This document shows, one piece after another, positions 11,236 through 23,400 of a DNA stretch of 64,000 nucleotides. The notes under the pieces were generated by a model that saw only the letters and a program-made list of their open reading frames with translations, made no database searches and was not told where the DNA came from. Position 1 is the first letter of the stretch. Each line of letters starts with the position of its first letter. The translations under genes were made by a program, and so were the position numbers. The stretch covers positions 32,034,306 to 32,098,305 of the forward strand of contig OZ020616.1 of assembly GCA_963971575.1 (NCBI GenBank), written 5' to 3'. The DNA comes from Liopterus haemorrhoidalis (lineage: Eukaryota > Arthropoda > Insecta > Coleoptera > Dytiscidae).

Positions 11236-12293
11236 TGACCGTGTGAATATTAGATTTTTAATAAAAAAACTAAAAACATATGGTATCACAAGAGAATTAT
11301 TAGAGAGGTTTACTTAATATTTTAAGGACTGATGTCAATATGTTAAAATTAAAAACTATATTTCTGAAAAAATCTCTGTGCCGTCAGGTAAGTCCCAAGG
11401 GTCACATTTATCTCCCGTACTATTCTCGATTTTTATAAATGATATATTTAATATTGCTAAATGTCTGTTTTTGCAGACGATATTAAATTATATTATATAA
11501 TAAAGACCCTGGAGGACGCGTACTTATTACAGCAAGATATAAAGGCGTTAAAATTATGGTGTAAATCAAATCTTATGGAATTAAATATCAGTAAATGTAA
11601 AATTATAATTTTTCTAGAAAAAAAAAAAAAAAAAATCCAATTATCTACAATTACAAATTATATAACATTGCCTTAGAAAACGTTAAAGTAATTAAAGATT
11701 TGGGAGTTACCCTCGACGTTGAACTTAAATTCAAAATACATATAAATGATATTATTAAAAAAGCAAGTAAATTGAGTGGATTTGTAATACGTAATTGTAA
11801 AGATTTTCATAATATCAACTCGATTATTTTATTGTATAATTCGTTACTCCGCAGCAAGTTTGAGTATTGTAGTATAATTCGGTCACCGCATTATACGAAT
11901 ACTATTGATAGAATCGAAAGGATACCAAAAGATTTGTCAATTTAATTTTTTTAAGTTAAGATTAAATAAGCAAGAGTATGAGTACTGTGCTAGACTGTCT
12001 ATGTTAAATTTAAATCTCTTGAGAGTAGAAGAAAAGTTGCCGAAGGTATTTTTGCTTATAAAATCATAAATGGCATGATCGATGCACCCGATATTTTAAA
12101 ATTATTTTTAATACGTGTTCCCACATATTTTTGCAGAACAAATACATTATTAAATATACCACATAGTTCCACAGAATATGGGAAACATTCGATTATGAAT
12201 AGTCTATGTTTGAGTTTCAATAATATTTTTGACAACTTTGATATCTTCTCAAAAAGTCCTGAAGCTGTTATTAATTTAATAAAAAAAAAATAA
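11236..12293 (+). pseudogene. LINE reverse transcriptase, C-terminal half and tail
   Basis: Resuming the frame cut at 9121, this part contains DRVNIRFLIKKLKTYGI and an SGKSQGSHLSPVLFSIFIND block near 11390 (the PQGS-like motif). The active-site FADD at 11467 lies in another frame. GVTLDVELKFKIHI and YNSLLRSKFEYC follow near 11700-11870, and a C-terminal tail ends at 12293. Several frameshifts and a poly(A) run at 11620 disrupt it. Confidence 0.7.
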
Positions 12294-12424
12294 AAAAAAT
12301 TGTTAATGCGAGAATATTAACGACTGTTGTCTAGTAGTAATAGTATTGTAATCCATTATTGTTTTTTCTCTATTGTACATTATATTGTAACTTTATTGTC
12401 ATTTGGGCTATGCCTGTAACCAAA

Positions 12425-12429
12425 TGAAA

Positions 12430-12460
<31 letters not shown>

Positions 12461-12463
12461 AAA
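12425..12463 (+). repeat. (AAAT)n tail of the LINE
   Basis: An AAAT/ATAA tandem run closes the LINE at its 3' end directly after ACCAAATGA. The same tail, inverted, borders the copy at 45488-45510. Confidence 0.75.
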
Positions 12464-12635
12464 AGTACTCACTTTCATATTAAGAGCATTTACACTTGAA
12501 GCTTATGTTAAAAATAAAGTACTTTCGATTTGAAAGAACAAAATTTAATTTTAATGTCGTATGTATATATATATATATTTATTAAATAAAATTCTTATGT
12601 TATACTCGTTATATATTTATTAAAAAATGTTTATC

Positions 12636-12690
12636 GAGACGTTTCGATTGGTAATCCAATCATCCTCAGTCCAATATTATTGTCAAATGT
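12636..12690. repeat. Second copy of the GATTGG/CCAATC dispersed repeat
   Basis: This is near-identical to 45-115, including the inverted core GATTGGTAATCCAATC. It shares no flanking sequence with the first copy. Confidence 0.6.
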
Positions 12691-12803
12691 ATTAAATAAT
12701 GTATTTCCACATTAAAATGTTTGGAACGGACAGGAACGGTTAATCATAGTCTCGCCGAACGGTCTGTCCTATACTAGGTAGACTAGGTACTGTGCTATAC
12801 TAG

Positions 12804-13600
<797 letters not shown>

Positions 13601-13916
13601 TATTAGCATCTAGACTTCCACGAAGCCCTGTTACGTCATCATAAAATGTTATTTAGATGCAATTCGTAATCTGGACCCACTAATGATGAGGACTCATTAA
13701 CGATAATGATAACGGCTCATTACACTAATTGGTTTTTAAAAAACACACGTAGAATTTGATAGAGATTCCGCTAATTGCTTTTGTAGTGAACAGACGTACA
13801 TTACAAGTGCTCTCTGCTGATTGTCACGTGTTTATGAATAATTCGTTATTGTTTTGTTCATCTAAAGTGCATACCATATTGTGTTAAAAAAAAAAAGTTC
13901 AGTGTAGTGAATTGTG

Positions 13917-15188
13917 ATGGGGGATGATGGCCCGGGGCCCCCCCGGGTGGACCCTCCCGACCCCAATCGAACAGTAAGAAATATTAACCTATATTCTGCT
14001 AGTGACATAGCGCCTTATCAGGTCTATGTTCAATCTTTACCCCAACAAAGTGACTCCAGCGCCGTCAGTAGAATTGATCCAATGACATTTGGGAAAATAT
14101 TGACAAATGAAGGTATAACAGGCATCAAATCACTATCAAAAAAGGGCCGTGACAGAATTGGTATAGACTTCCAGTCTTATGATCTGGCAAACAAATTTGC
14201 TTTAAATTCAAATTTAAAGGAAAAATTTGAAATATTCATTCCGCCACACCTGACATCTCGGCAAGGAATAATCCGTAACGTCGATACCTCAATAAGCATA
14301 GAAGACATCGTAAGTAATGTCAAAAGTCCAGCAAAAATTCTTTCTGCTCGCCGCCTCAACCGTAGAACCAGCGCCATCGGTATAACACCACCAGCGTATA
14401 GTCCAACCCAAACTGTGGTACTGACTTTCGCAGGAGGACAACTTCCAGCTAGTGTCACTTTGTTTTACGTCTCAATGGACGTAGAAATATATGTTCTACC
14501 CGTGCTACGCTGCTACAACTGCCTTCGATTCGGACACACTGCAAAACTTTGTAAAAGTCAGGCACGATGTGCAAACTGCTCTGGACCTCACTCCAAATCA
14601 ACCTGCACAGAAACCTCCCTAACTTGCATTCATTGCCAAGGAAACCACTCATCGCTCGACCCAAACTGTCCAGAACTGGAAAATCAAAAGGCTACAAAGA
14701 GACTCATGGCTACAGAACGTAAAACTTATTACGAAGCATCAGAACGAAAGCGTCCGTCAAACCCCATCGCCACTCCTCAACACTATCCGCACATCAGTTC
14801 CTCAACAGCACACACAGCACCCAACATAGCAACGAGACAATACCAACCCTCTTACTCAAGAATAGTAAATAGCACCCCAAAAAAGCGCAAACAGGCTCCA
14901 CCCTCGCCATCATTTGACAGAAACGAACTAAGTGAATTCTTACTTTTTCCAAACGGACAGTCACAAAACTCTCACTTCACTCCAGTGTACAACGCTACAG
15001 CGACCTCGCTTGATTCCCCCCACTCCAAAAAAACAGATCAAATAATTTCTGAACTCCATCAATTACTGAATAATCTTCCACAAAACGACACAATTGCCCC
15101 AGTCATACATAGTATCCTTACTCAAATAATTAAACATGTTATCAATTTATCATCTGTTCAGAATGGAATTAATACACTGGAACACTAG
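13917..15188 (+). CDS. I-type LINE ORF1, nucleic-acid-binding Gag-like protein
   Basis: This intact ORF of about 423 residues codes for the RNA-packaging protein of the LINE. I place the start at the ATG at 13917; the frame extends one codon upstream, to a GTG at 13914. Three CCHC knuckles stand near residues 200-245: CYNCLRFGHTAKLC, then CANCSGPHSKSTC, then CIHCQGNHSSLDPNC. A central region (about 50-190) shows the RRM-like Gag fold typical of such ORF1 proteins (inferred from RNVDTSISIEDIV-type sequence). The C-terminal 170 residues are proline/serine-rich. It overlaps the ORF2 start by about 26 bases in another frame. It is intact by eye, even though ORF2 is not. Confidence 0.75.
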   Translation: MGDDGPGPPRVDPPDPNRTVRNINLYSASDIAPYQVYVQSLPQQSDSSAVSRIDPMTFGKILTNEGITGIKSLSKKGRDRIGIDFQSYDLANKFALNSNLKEKFEIFIPPHLTSRQGIIRNVDTSISIEDIVSNVKSPAKILSARRLNRRTSAIGITPPAYSPTQTVVLTFAGGQLPASVTLFYVSMDVEIYVLPVLRCYNCLRFGHTAKLCKSQARCANCSGPHSKSTCTETSLTCIHCQGNHSSLDPNCPELENQKATKRLMATERKTYYEASERKRPSNPIATPQHYPHISSSTAHTAPNIATRQYQPSYSRIVNSTPKKRKQAPPSPSFDRNELSEFLLFPNGQSQNSHFTPVYNATATSLDSPHSKKTDQIISELHQLLNNLPQNDTIAPVIHSILTQIIKHVINLSSVQNGINTLEH

Positions 15189-18100
15189 AAGCTTAAATAG
15201 TAATAAAACTGATTTATCATATATACTTCATACATACAACATTGATGTTGCAGCCATATCTGAGACATGGCTCAAAGACTCTCTCCAAGTCCGGGTCCGT
15301 GGTTACGACATAGTTCGACGTGATCGTACTGACGGGTATGGAGGCTCAGCTATTCTTATTCGAAATTCTATCGCCTATTCTACCATTTCATTTGAAGATC
15401 TTAATTTCCCTTTCGAAGCCACGGCAGTCACAATCAACAATATCTCCTTTGCTTCAATTTATATTGCACCAGGCACGGTCATAACATTGTCCCACCTAAG
15501 ATCTCTCATAAACAAGCTCTCTCAGTCATTTATTTTATGCGGCGACTTCAATGGCCATAACACCAGATGGGGCAGCCACACAGTTGACCACATTGGTCAA
15601 ACCTTAGAAGAAATTATTGATGACCTGGACCTCTTTATATTAAATGATGGGAAACCAACTCGTTTAACTGCCCCTGGACAAGCCCCCAGTTACGTCGATT
15701 AGGTAATTTGCACAGCAAACATGTCGCCGTTTATCAATTGCTCTACCTTATCCGACACCCACGGTAGTGACCATTTTCCCATCCTAACAAGCATTTATTT
15801 AAATTCTCTCCCCAGGACTGCCCAAGACTCGCAAACGTCTTCGCCTTCATTCAATTTCAAAAAGGCCGACTGGACTCTGTACTCCGACATTTGTCTTGCT
15901 CGCTCCCAAAACTTGCAAAATATCACCGAAAATACCGGAAAATATGATCAACTTGTTGGTGTCATACAAGAAGCATCTAAACTATCAATTCCCCTATTTA
16001 TAACTAAACATTCCCATCTTCCTACACCATGGTGGGATGATGAATGTGGAAAACTGCAGCAAGAAAGGAAGAAAGCTATAAACACATATAAAGAATACCC
16101 TACAGAGGACAACTTTATTTTAGCGCAACAGACCATCGCGAAAGCAAAAAGATATTATAAAAACAAGGAAAGAGAATCCTTTAGAAAATTTTGCCAATCT
16201 ATAAATCCGGACACCCCTATATCAAAAGTCTGGAATACAATTAAAATATTTAGAAGATCGACCGCAACTAACCCAAACAACAAACCAATTCCCTGTATTC
16301 CAGACATTCTTAGTCTGTTAACTCCAACTCACAACAACAACGCTGTAAACCATCATTCCCACAACTATAGCTATAGAGCCAATTCTGTCGTCCCCATTCA
16401 CAATAAACGAATACAACACAGTAATCAATTCAACTAAAGCCACTTCACCTGGCCCGGATGGAATATCTTATTTACAACTGAAGCACTTGCCTACGCACTT
16501 AAAAGAGAAACACCTGGATATCATTAATAGCATATTGCTCGGAGAAAATCTTCCTCCGAAATGGCGCCATACGCATGTCATCCCTATCTACAAACCAGGA
16601 AAAGATCCCCTTCTACCCTCTTCATACCGTCCTATAGCACTAACTTCTTGTTCCCTCAAAGTCGCCGAACATCTTGTTAAACGTCTCGTAGATTGGTGGT
16701 TAGAGGAAAACAGCATCCTACCTCCTACCATCAACAAGCTGGGTTCCGCAAAGGTATGTCATGTCTAAATTGCACAACAAAGCTTGCCACTGACATACAG
16801 ATAGCTTATCTTAACAAAGAATACCTAATCGCAGTGTTTTTGGACCTAAAGGCTGCATTTGACAATGTGGATATTCCTACACTTTTAGAGGCTCTTGCAT
16901 CCGTAAACCTACCTTCCAACATCATTCACACCATTCATCAGTTAATTTCTAACAAAACAATCGAAATCAAGCATCGGAATAAACTCCACGGCCCCAGAAC
17001 TGCACATAAAGGCCTGCCTCAAGGATATGTGTTAAGCCCGATTTTATTTAATATTTACACCCTCTCCTTGATACCACTTATACTTCCGCATGCCAATATC
17101 CTACAATATGCTGACGACATCATTATATACGTATCACACAAAAACTTGAATTCGGCTGTTCTCCACATCAACATTGCTTTGCAAAAACTTGCACCTGGCT
17201 CCAAGAGCACAAATTTACACTTTCCCCGGATAAAAGTAAGACGGTCATTTTTATTAAACGAAGAGTTCCGAACCCCCCTCCGCAAATTTTATTCAATAAT
17301 ATCTTCATACCAGTATCACCATCACACTGTTATCTGGGTATCCATTTTGACTCAAAGTCTACCTGGCAAAATCAGATCAATCATGTAACGAAGAAATGCC
17401 AACTGGTTCTAAACATTCTCAGAGCACTAACAAGAACTTGGTGGGGTGGACACCCACAAACAATGTTAATGATATACAGAAGCCTCCTTCACTCTCAAAT
17501 TGACTACTCGAACTCAATAATGTCCCCACTCACAAAATCACGTCAACAGATAATGAACAGAATACAATTCCAAGCAATAAGAATATGTCTAGGTGCTATG
17601 AAATCTACTCCTACTAACGCCCTGTTAGTGGAGGCCGCTGAGCCCCCACTCCATCTTCGAGCTCAGAAATCCATCTCTAGATTCATACTGCAACAAGCAT
17701 CCCGCACAGACAGTATCATCTTACCTAGCCTCTACTGCCTTCTGCGAAGTTTTCAACGATCTAGACGACAGAGCCAGAAACCACTGATCTTAACTCAATT
17801 CTCGGAACTACTCCCTCACTTTCATCGTCTTGAAACATCTCGCATTCTGCCATGTTACTCTACACCTTACCACCCACAGGTAACACCTCTACCTATACAC
17901 TTAAATATAGGCATCAACAAAAAAGAATTCAGTAGCCAGAACAGCAATACGGTACTGCAAGAAATTTTGCAAAAAAAAATGCCCGGTCTTCACATATATA
18001 TTCACGGATGCAAGCAAAATAACATCAACCGACGCATTAGGCTATGGCATCTACATTCCCTCGACGAATAGAAAAATAGCATGCAAAGCAACAGGATTCC

Positions 18101-18858
18101 TGCAAATAATGTCAGGAGAACTTATAGCCATCAAAGACGCATTAACACAAGTCCCACAAGTAAAATCAAAAAAAGTTCTCATCTTAACAGATTCTCTTTC
18201 TTCCCTTCAGACATTAAATAAAACAGGTATTATAAACACTAGCAAAACCATCCTTAATATAAAAACTTTCATTTATACATTAAATGCGTCAAATATTGAA
18301 GTACACCTAGCATGGATTCCTGGCCACTCCGGAATATATGGAAACGACGTAGCCGACCAACTAGCCAGAAGAGGAGCCATCCAAGAAGAGCGTTTTACAG
18401 TCACCAAAATAAATTTCAGAGATATCCTCCCTCTCCTTGAACAAACTACATCAACAAAATGGCAGCAAGAGTGGAACTCTTCTGCAATGCTCAAAGGTTC
18501 TTTCCACCATATTATTCAACCTTTCATTTCAAACAAACCATGGTTTTATAATATCCCGATACCAAAAAAGACAGTCTCCACAATATCAAGAATGCGCTTC
18601 AACCACTGCCACACTCAAGCTCACCTATATAGAATAAATGTCGTTGACACTAACTTGTGCTCCTGTGGACAATATGCAGACACAACTCATATCCTCTTTG
18701 ACTGTCCCAATCATTACACAGATTCAAACGCTCTATATCGCAACTTAACAGAATACCTGCCCTCCCCTCTCTCATTATCATCTGTTTTATCTCACCCAAC
18801 ACTTCAAATCTGCACTCTTCTAATGAATTTTCTCGAAAATATTAATCAGGATCTCTAA
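15163..18858 (+). pseudogene. I-type LINE ORF2: endonuclease, reverse transcriptase, RNase H (broken)
   Basis: ORF2 starts MELIHWNTRSLN at 15163, the APE endonuclease N-terminus, with CGDFNGHNTRWGS near 15540. A TAG at 15700-15702 interrupts it inside the end of the endonuclease (a leucine-type codon is expected). The frame then runs on to about 16340. RT blocks follow: TSPGPDGISYLQ (16448), SYRPIALTSCSLK (16622), AVFLDLKAAFDNVD (16831), GLPQGYVLSPILF (17011) and YADDIIIY (17107). An RNase H domain with TDSLSSLQTL and AWIPGHSGIYGNDVADQLAR lies near 18188-18370, and a C-terminal CCHC-like CSCGQYADTTHILFDC near 18660. Frameshifts fall near 16400, 16750, 17220-17400 and 18020. The element cannot make its own enzyme. 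Confidence 0.8.
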
Positions 18859-19054
18859 AATAAAGTAAATGTTCATTAAAGCTATGCGCTGGCGGAATGG
18901 TAAAACCTAAGCCAAAACACAATAAGAAGAAGAAGAAGAATTTGATAGAGAGATCAGATGTTTTCTTACGTTTTAAGAGTGAATACTTAGAATAAAATAG
19001 TCTGTGAACAACCTGAGTTTTATTTAAACAATAAATCCCTTATTTGTTTACATC

Positions 19055-19331
19055 TGTTGTAACTCCACCTTAAGTTTGAGAAATGACTTTTGTTTCTATA
19101 ACAACGAAGTGTCAGAAAAAAAATGTCTATATAAATTGTAATAAAAATTAGTTTTTGAGTTTGTGACTATATAATAAATATTGTGCTATTTCTATTTAAT
19201 TTATCTTGTTCTTATATATGTACACGTGTTCGTCTGTGGAGTGGTGAATTTAAAGACTAGCTATTCTTTTGTGTCAATTGCATTAGATAGTTCCCTGTGG
19301 GCCGAAAACGGGTAGTTCTCGAGTCCCAACA
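19055..19331 (+). repeat. BEL 5' LTR
   Basis: The 277-bp direct repeat begins TGTTGTAACTCCACC and ends GAGTCCCAACA. Compared with the 3' LTR it shows about three substitutions. LTRs hold the promoter and polyadenylation region; no TATA box was assigned. Confidence 0.9.
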
Positions 19332-19339
19332 TAAGTTTG

Positions 19340-19355
19340 TGGTGACCCCGACGTG
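19340..19355 (+). other. BEL primer-binding site
   Basis: TGGTGACCCCGACGTG lies eight bases after the 5' LTR. This form is common among BEL/Pao elements and marks the place where a host tRNA primes minus-strand synthesis; I did not assign the tRNA. Confidence 0.7.
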
Positions 19356-19396
19356 ATAAACGTTATTGACACGATGGAATGAATAAAGAGGTACAG

Positions 19397-19462
19397 GAGG
19401 CCGTTCAGAGTCCAATTAACCAGGTCCATGAGGCCGTTCAGAGTCCAATTAACCAGGTCCAT
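19397..19462 (+). repeat. Two exact tandem copies of a 33-bp unit at the gag start
   Basis: Copies at 19397-19429 and 19430-19462 are identical and keep the frame. The ATG at 19428, the first one in the gag frame without a stop after it, spans their junction. An upstream ATG at 19374 is in the same frame but meets TGA two codons later. Confidence 0.85.
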
Positions 19463-20495
19463 TAATGATCTTGCACAGTTGTTAGATCAAGAAGAAGCGA
19501 TAGAAATACAAGCTAAACTGGAGGGAGTCATAAGTGATTACCAACTACTTGAAGAATGGGATCGTAAGGTAATCACAGCTGTTTTAGAAGACGAAACCCA
19601 GACAGATGATGCACAAGATAGGGAATTCACGTTGGTAGATGAGTATCGTCACAAATTTAAAATTATTAAAATAAGAGCCGAAAAGTTTCTGTCACAAGCC
19701 CAACGAGAAACTGTTGTTGAGACTGGGCAAAGTGGTAGGCAAATTAATAACAATATTAAGTACCCTAAGATCTCAATAAAGACATTTGGTGGTGATCTGA
19801 AAGAATGGTTAGGCTGGTGGGCACAATTTAAGCAAATACATGAAGACCCTCAGCTAACAACCGCAGACAAATTTCAATATTTGGTACAGTCTATGGTTAA
19901 GAATTCAAAAGCTTACATGGTGGTGTCTAGTTATCCACAATCAAATGAAAATTATGACAAGGCGGTAGAAGCATTAAAACAAAGATTTGGTAAGGAAGAT
20001 ATTTTAGTAGAAGTATATGTTAGAGAATTACTTAAGTTAGTTATTAACAATAATAGGGAAAATTATAATAAGATAAACCTAAGTAAAATGTACGATGTTC
20101 TGGAGTCGCACTTGCGTGCCTTAGAGTCACTTGGAGTGACAAGTGACAAATATGCAGCCATGCTATATCCACTGGTAGAATCTAGCCTACCAGATGAACT
20201 ACTTCGAGCATGGCAACGCAGTTCATTCGCAAGTAAGGTCACGAGCAGAGGAGACAATGCGGAACATCGGACGAAAAGTAGACTGGACAGCTTGATCGAA
20301 TTTTTGCAGTCGGAAGTAGAAAATGAAGAGAGAATCATTTTGGCGAGAGATGGGTTTGACAATACAACTAAAGAAATTTCCAAGCAGAGTGAGACTGAGG
20401 AAAGTGTACCTACTGCTGTTGGTTTACATTTAGGTACTGAGGAAAATAATGGTTGTGTCTTCTGCAATAGACAGCATGACTGCAATAGACAGTGA
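19428..20495 (+). pseudogene. BEL Gag (DUF1759-type), cut by a frameshift in the first zinc knuckle
   Basis: The 355-residue frame shows the BEL Gag layout: an N-terminal helical segment (RVQLTRSINDLAQLLD), then a capsid-like DUF1759 region (about 110-260, with GDLKEWLGWWAQFKQIH and QYLVQSMVKNSKAYM) and the start of a knuckle, CVFCNRQHD. Here TGCAATAGAC occurs twice four bases apart (20462-20485). The extra ten bases shift the frame, so Gag stops at 20495 while the rest of the protein runs on in the pol frame. In this family gag and pol usually form one frame, so the duplication is a disabling mutation. Confidence 0.75.
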
Positions 20496-23400
20496 CAGGT
20501 GTGTCAAGGCACAGTCGATGACATTGACAGATCGCAAGGCAAGAGTAGAAGATAATAAATGTTGTTTCACCTGCCTCAAGAGAGGACATGTAGCGAAAAG
20601 GTGCAAAGCATTCGTAAAATGTCATGTGTGTGGTAAGAGACATTTTGTTATTTTATGTCCATTAATTCCAACTAAAGAAGTAGAGTCTGCCACTGATGAA
20701 ACAACTCCTCCTATAGAAGCTGGGTCTGCATTGGTAGCAACAAATTGTGTGGATTCCGAGAAAGTTTTGTTACAAACTGTCCTCGTGAATGTTGTAGGAG
20801 AGTTTGGGAAGAAAACAGCACGAGTTTTATTTGACAGTGGCGCTCAAAGAAGCTATATCGTGGAAAGCTTGGCTAGTTCCTTAAAGCTCAAGAAAATAGG
20901 AGACGAATTCCTACAACAAGCTGTATTTGGAGGCAACATATCCCAAACTGAATCACATGCAAGATATCAATTTGAAATAGAAAGTTTGGATGGAAGAACC
21001 CGTTTAAATGTGAAGGCATTAGGACAAAACAAAAAATGTGGCACAGTACCAAAACTAGCAGGTGGGCCTTGGCTAATAGAGCTATCAGAAAAAAGAATAT
21101 GGATTAATGACATGAAATCACACTGCCCTGAAATTGAAATTCTTATAGGAGCTGATTTATATGGGGTATTTTTAACAGGGAAGTCATACCACTTAAAATG
21201 TGGATTAACGGCTTTCCAAACTATTGTTGGTTGGACAATAATTGGAGCTATACCAACACGTAAAACTGAAAATTCACTTGCAATGACAGTAACAAATTTA
21301 TATGTCAGTGATTCGTCTATAGCAGAACTATGGAAATTGGAAACGATCGGGATTTCAGATCCTATTGAAAATTCCTCCAAAGAAGAAATAGAAAAATTTT
21401 CACAGGAACATTTTACAAAGACTGTACATGTAACAGATGAAGGTAGATATGAAATTAATCTTCCATGGGTTATAGACAAATCGCTGGTTCCAGATAACAA
21501 ACAAATTGCTATGAGACGACTGGAATCAACAACTAGGAAATTAATATCCATGAGCCGATATAAAGATTATGATGAAGTGTTTCAACAGTGGTTAGAAATG
21601 GGCATTATTGAAATTATTCCAAAGAAGGAATGGGAATTACAAGGTCACTATTTACCCCACAGACCAGTGTTTAAAGTTGAAAGTCAAACAACTCCTGTGC
21701 GTCCAGTGTTTGATGCATCATGTAAAACCAAACAGAGTTACTCACTAAATGATTGTTTAGAAAAAGGGCCAAATTTGTTAGAGTTGATCCCAGCAATGAT
21801 TCTGCGGTTCAGAGAAAAGAAACTTGGTGTGATAGCTGATATCAAGAAAGCGTTCCTCACCATAGGAGTGACAAAAGAAGACAGAAATTATTTAAGGTTT
21901 TTATGGTGGGATTCCCAGGAATCAAGATGTCTTCTTGAGTATCGACATTGTCGTGTAGTTTTCGGAGTGAACTGTAGCCCCTTCTTGCTGGCAGCAGTCA
22001 TTAAATTCCATTTGAGCAAAGCACCAATTAATCTGAAGGACTCTGCTGACCATCTGGTAAACTCATTTTATGTGGACAATGTTGTGACGTCCGTAGACAC
22101 TAAAAGCGATTTAGAAACCTTTGGAGCAGAATCAATAGATCTTTTAAATAATGCAAAGATGGAATTACGTGCATGGGAACATACTGAATTGGATGATAAT
22201 TTGGAACAATCAGAACAGTCACGAATAACTAATGTACTTGGTTTAAAATGGGATAAAAAATTGGATGTGCTCAGTTGTGACTTTAATGAAGTTAATGAAA
22301 ATATAAATACAAAGAGAGCGTTGTTGTCAGTTATTCTACAAATTTTTGACCCAATTGGTTTTCTGGCACCGGCAACGTTAATTCCAAAGTTATTACTACA
22401 AGAAACTTGGGTAACAAAAATTAATTGGGATGCTGAATTACCTACAGAGATTCGAGAAAAATTTTATACTTGGGCTAGTCAGGTTGAAGTTCTCAAACAA
22501 GTAAAAATTCCAAGAAGATTTACAAATTCAAATATAGGAACTTCATGGAGTTTACATGTCTTTTGTGATGCTAGTCAAAAGGCATATGCCACAGCGGTGT
22601 TTTTGAGAACCCATTCTGATGAAGGTACACATGTCCAACTTTAACAAGCAAAATCAAGAGTTGCTCCTCTTAAAAAAGCGACAATACCAAGACTAGAGTT
22701 GATGTCCTGTGTTATTGGAGTTCGACTTGCGGAATCAATAAAAAGAGGCCTAAAATTTCCAGATATTCCAACAACATATTGGAGCGATTCGACAACAGTC
22801 ATTAGTTGGATAAAGAGACCGACTAACTGGAATGTATTTGTAACAAACCGTGTCACTGAAATATCCAAAAATTCTAATACAAGGCAGTGGCGGTATGTAC
22901 CAAGTGAATGTAACCCTGCAGATCTTCCTTCTCGAGGAACAACGCCCGTCAAACTGCTTGAATCTCGATGGTGGGAGGGACCAAGATGGTTATGGTTATC
23001 AGAAGATCATTGGCCCGATTCAAATGTTAAGATTAATGAAGATGAAGTAGCTTCAGAAATGAAAAAAACTGCAATTATGAACTTCGTTCAAGACAACATA
23101 CCTTGGTATGGGCAACGATTCTCTACATATTCTCGGATAATACGCCTAATTGCTTGGATAAAAAGATTCGTTCGAAACGCCAAAAAAGAAAGGTTGTCAG
23201 GTGAACTGACAGTTTTGGAAATAAATGAAGCAGAAAATACGATCTTAAAAATCATTCAAACAGAAAGTTTAAGTAACAAAGATAAAGATATTATTAATTT
23301 AAAAACGCAGACCGACCAAAATGGTCTTATTAGAATAGTGACAAATATAACTAGGAGAGAAGACCCTTATGATTTTAGATTTCCAGTTCTACTGCCAGCA

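Larger units (their letters stand above)
8015..12463 (+). mobile_element. 5'-truncated CR1/jockey-like LINE, split by an LTR insertion
   Basis: The element starts in the end of the endonuclease domain (LDLLYVNTTDKIYV near 8020, then RDYDR-type sequence near 8150). It continues with reverse-transcriptase blocks: SAGPDGIPAIF at 8721, NYRPVSILSTKLE near 8897 and YFDFTKAF at 9100. At 9121 the RT is cut inside the KAFD motif by a 2110-bp LTR sequence and resumes at 11236 with DRVNIRFLIKKL. FADD (11467), GVTLDVELKFK (11701) and a C-terminal tail up to about 12293 follow. The 3' end is an (AAAT)n/(ATAA)n tail at 12425-12463. Stops and frameshifts make it a dead copy. A second copy of its last 350 bases lies inverted at 45490-45838. 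Confidence 0.8.
13766..18936 (+). mobile_element. I-superfamily LINE (ORF1, ORF2 with RNase H), full-length but dead
   Basis: A 15-bp target-site duplication AGAATTTGATAGAGA flanks the element (13751-13765 and 18937-18951). It has a 5' UTR of about 150 bases, ORF1 with zinc knuckles, ORF2 with endonuclease, reverse transcriptase and RNase H, and a short AAG-repeat tail. The RNase H after the RT is what places it in the I superfamily (I, Nimb, R1/LOA-like relatives) instead of jockey or CR1. The GC and codon usage differ clearly from the AT-rich flanks. Confidence 0.8.
13601..19052 (+). mobile_element. 5' LTR of a gypsy-like retrotransposon, split by an I-type LINE
   Basis: The segments 13601-13765 and 18952-19052 together match the LTR at 31909-32135. 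The shared run starts TTAGCATCTAG, and the right segment ends TTATTTGTTTACA, followed by the primer-binding-site start TC. The first base pair of the LTR has changed (TA instead of TG), and this copy carries about 39 extra bases near 18952-18990 compared with the other LTR. The LINE between the segments is bordered by AGAATTTGATAGAGA on both sides. The LTR is thus older than both the LINE and the BEL element that follows it. Confidence 0.7.

Noticed and set aside
20967..21551. 194-residue minus-strand ORF in the BEL pol
   Set aside because: It is the mirror frame of the clear pol coding sequence.
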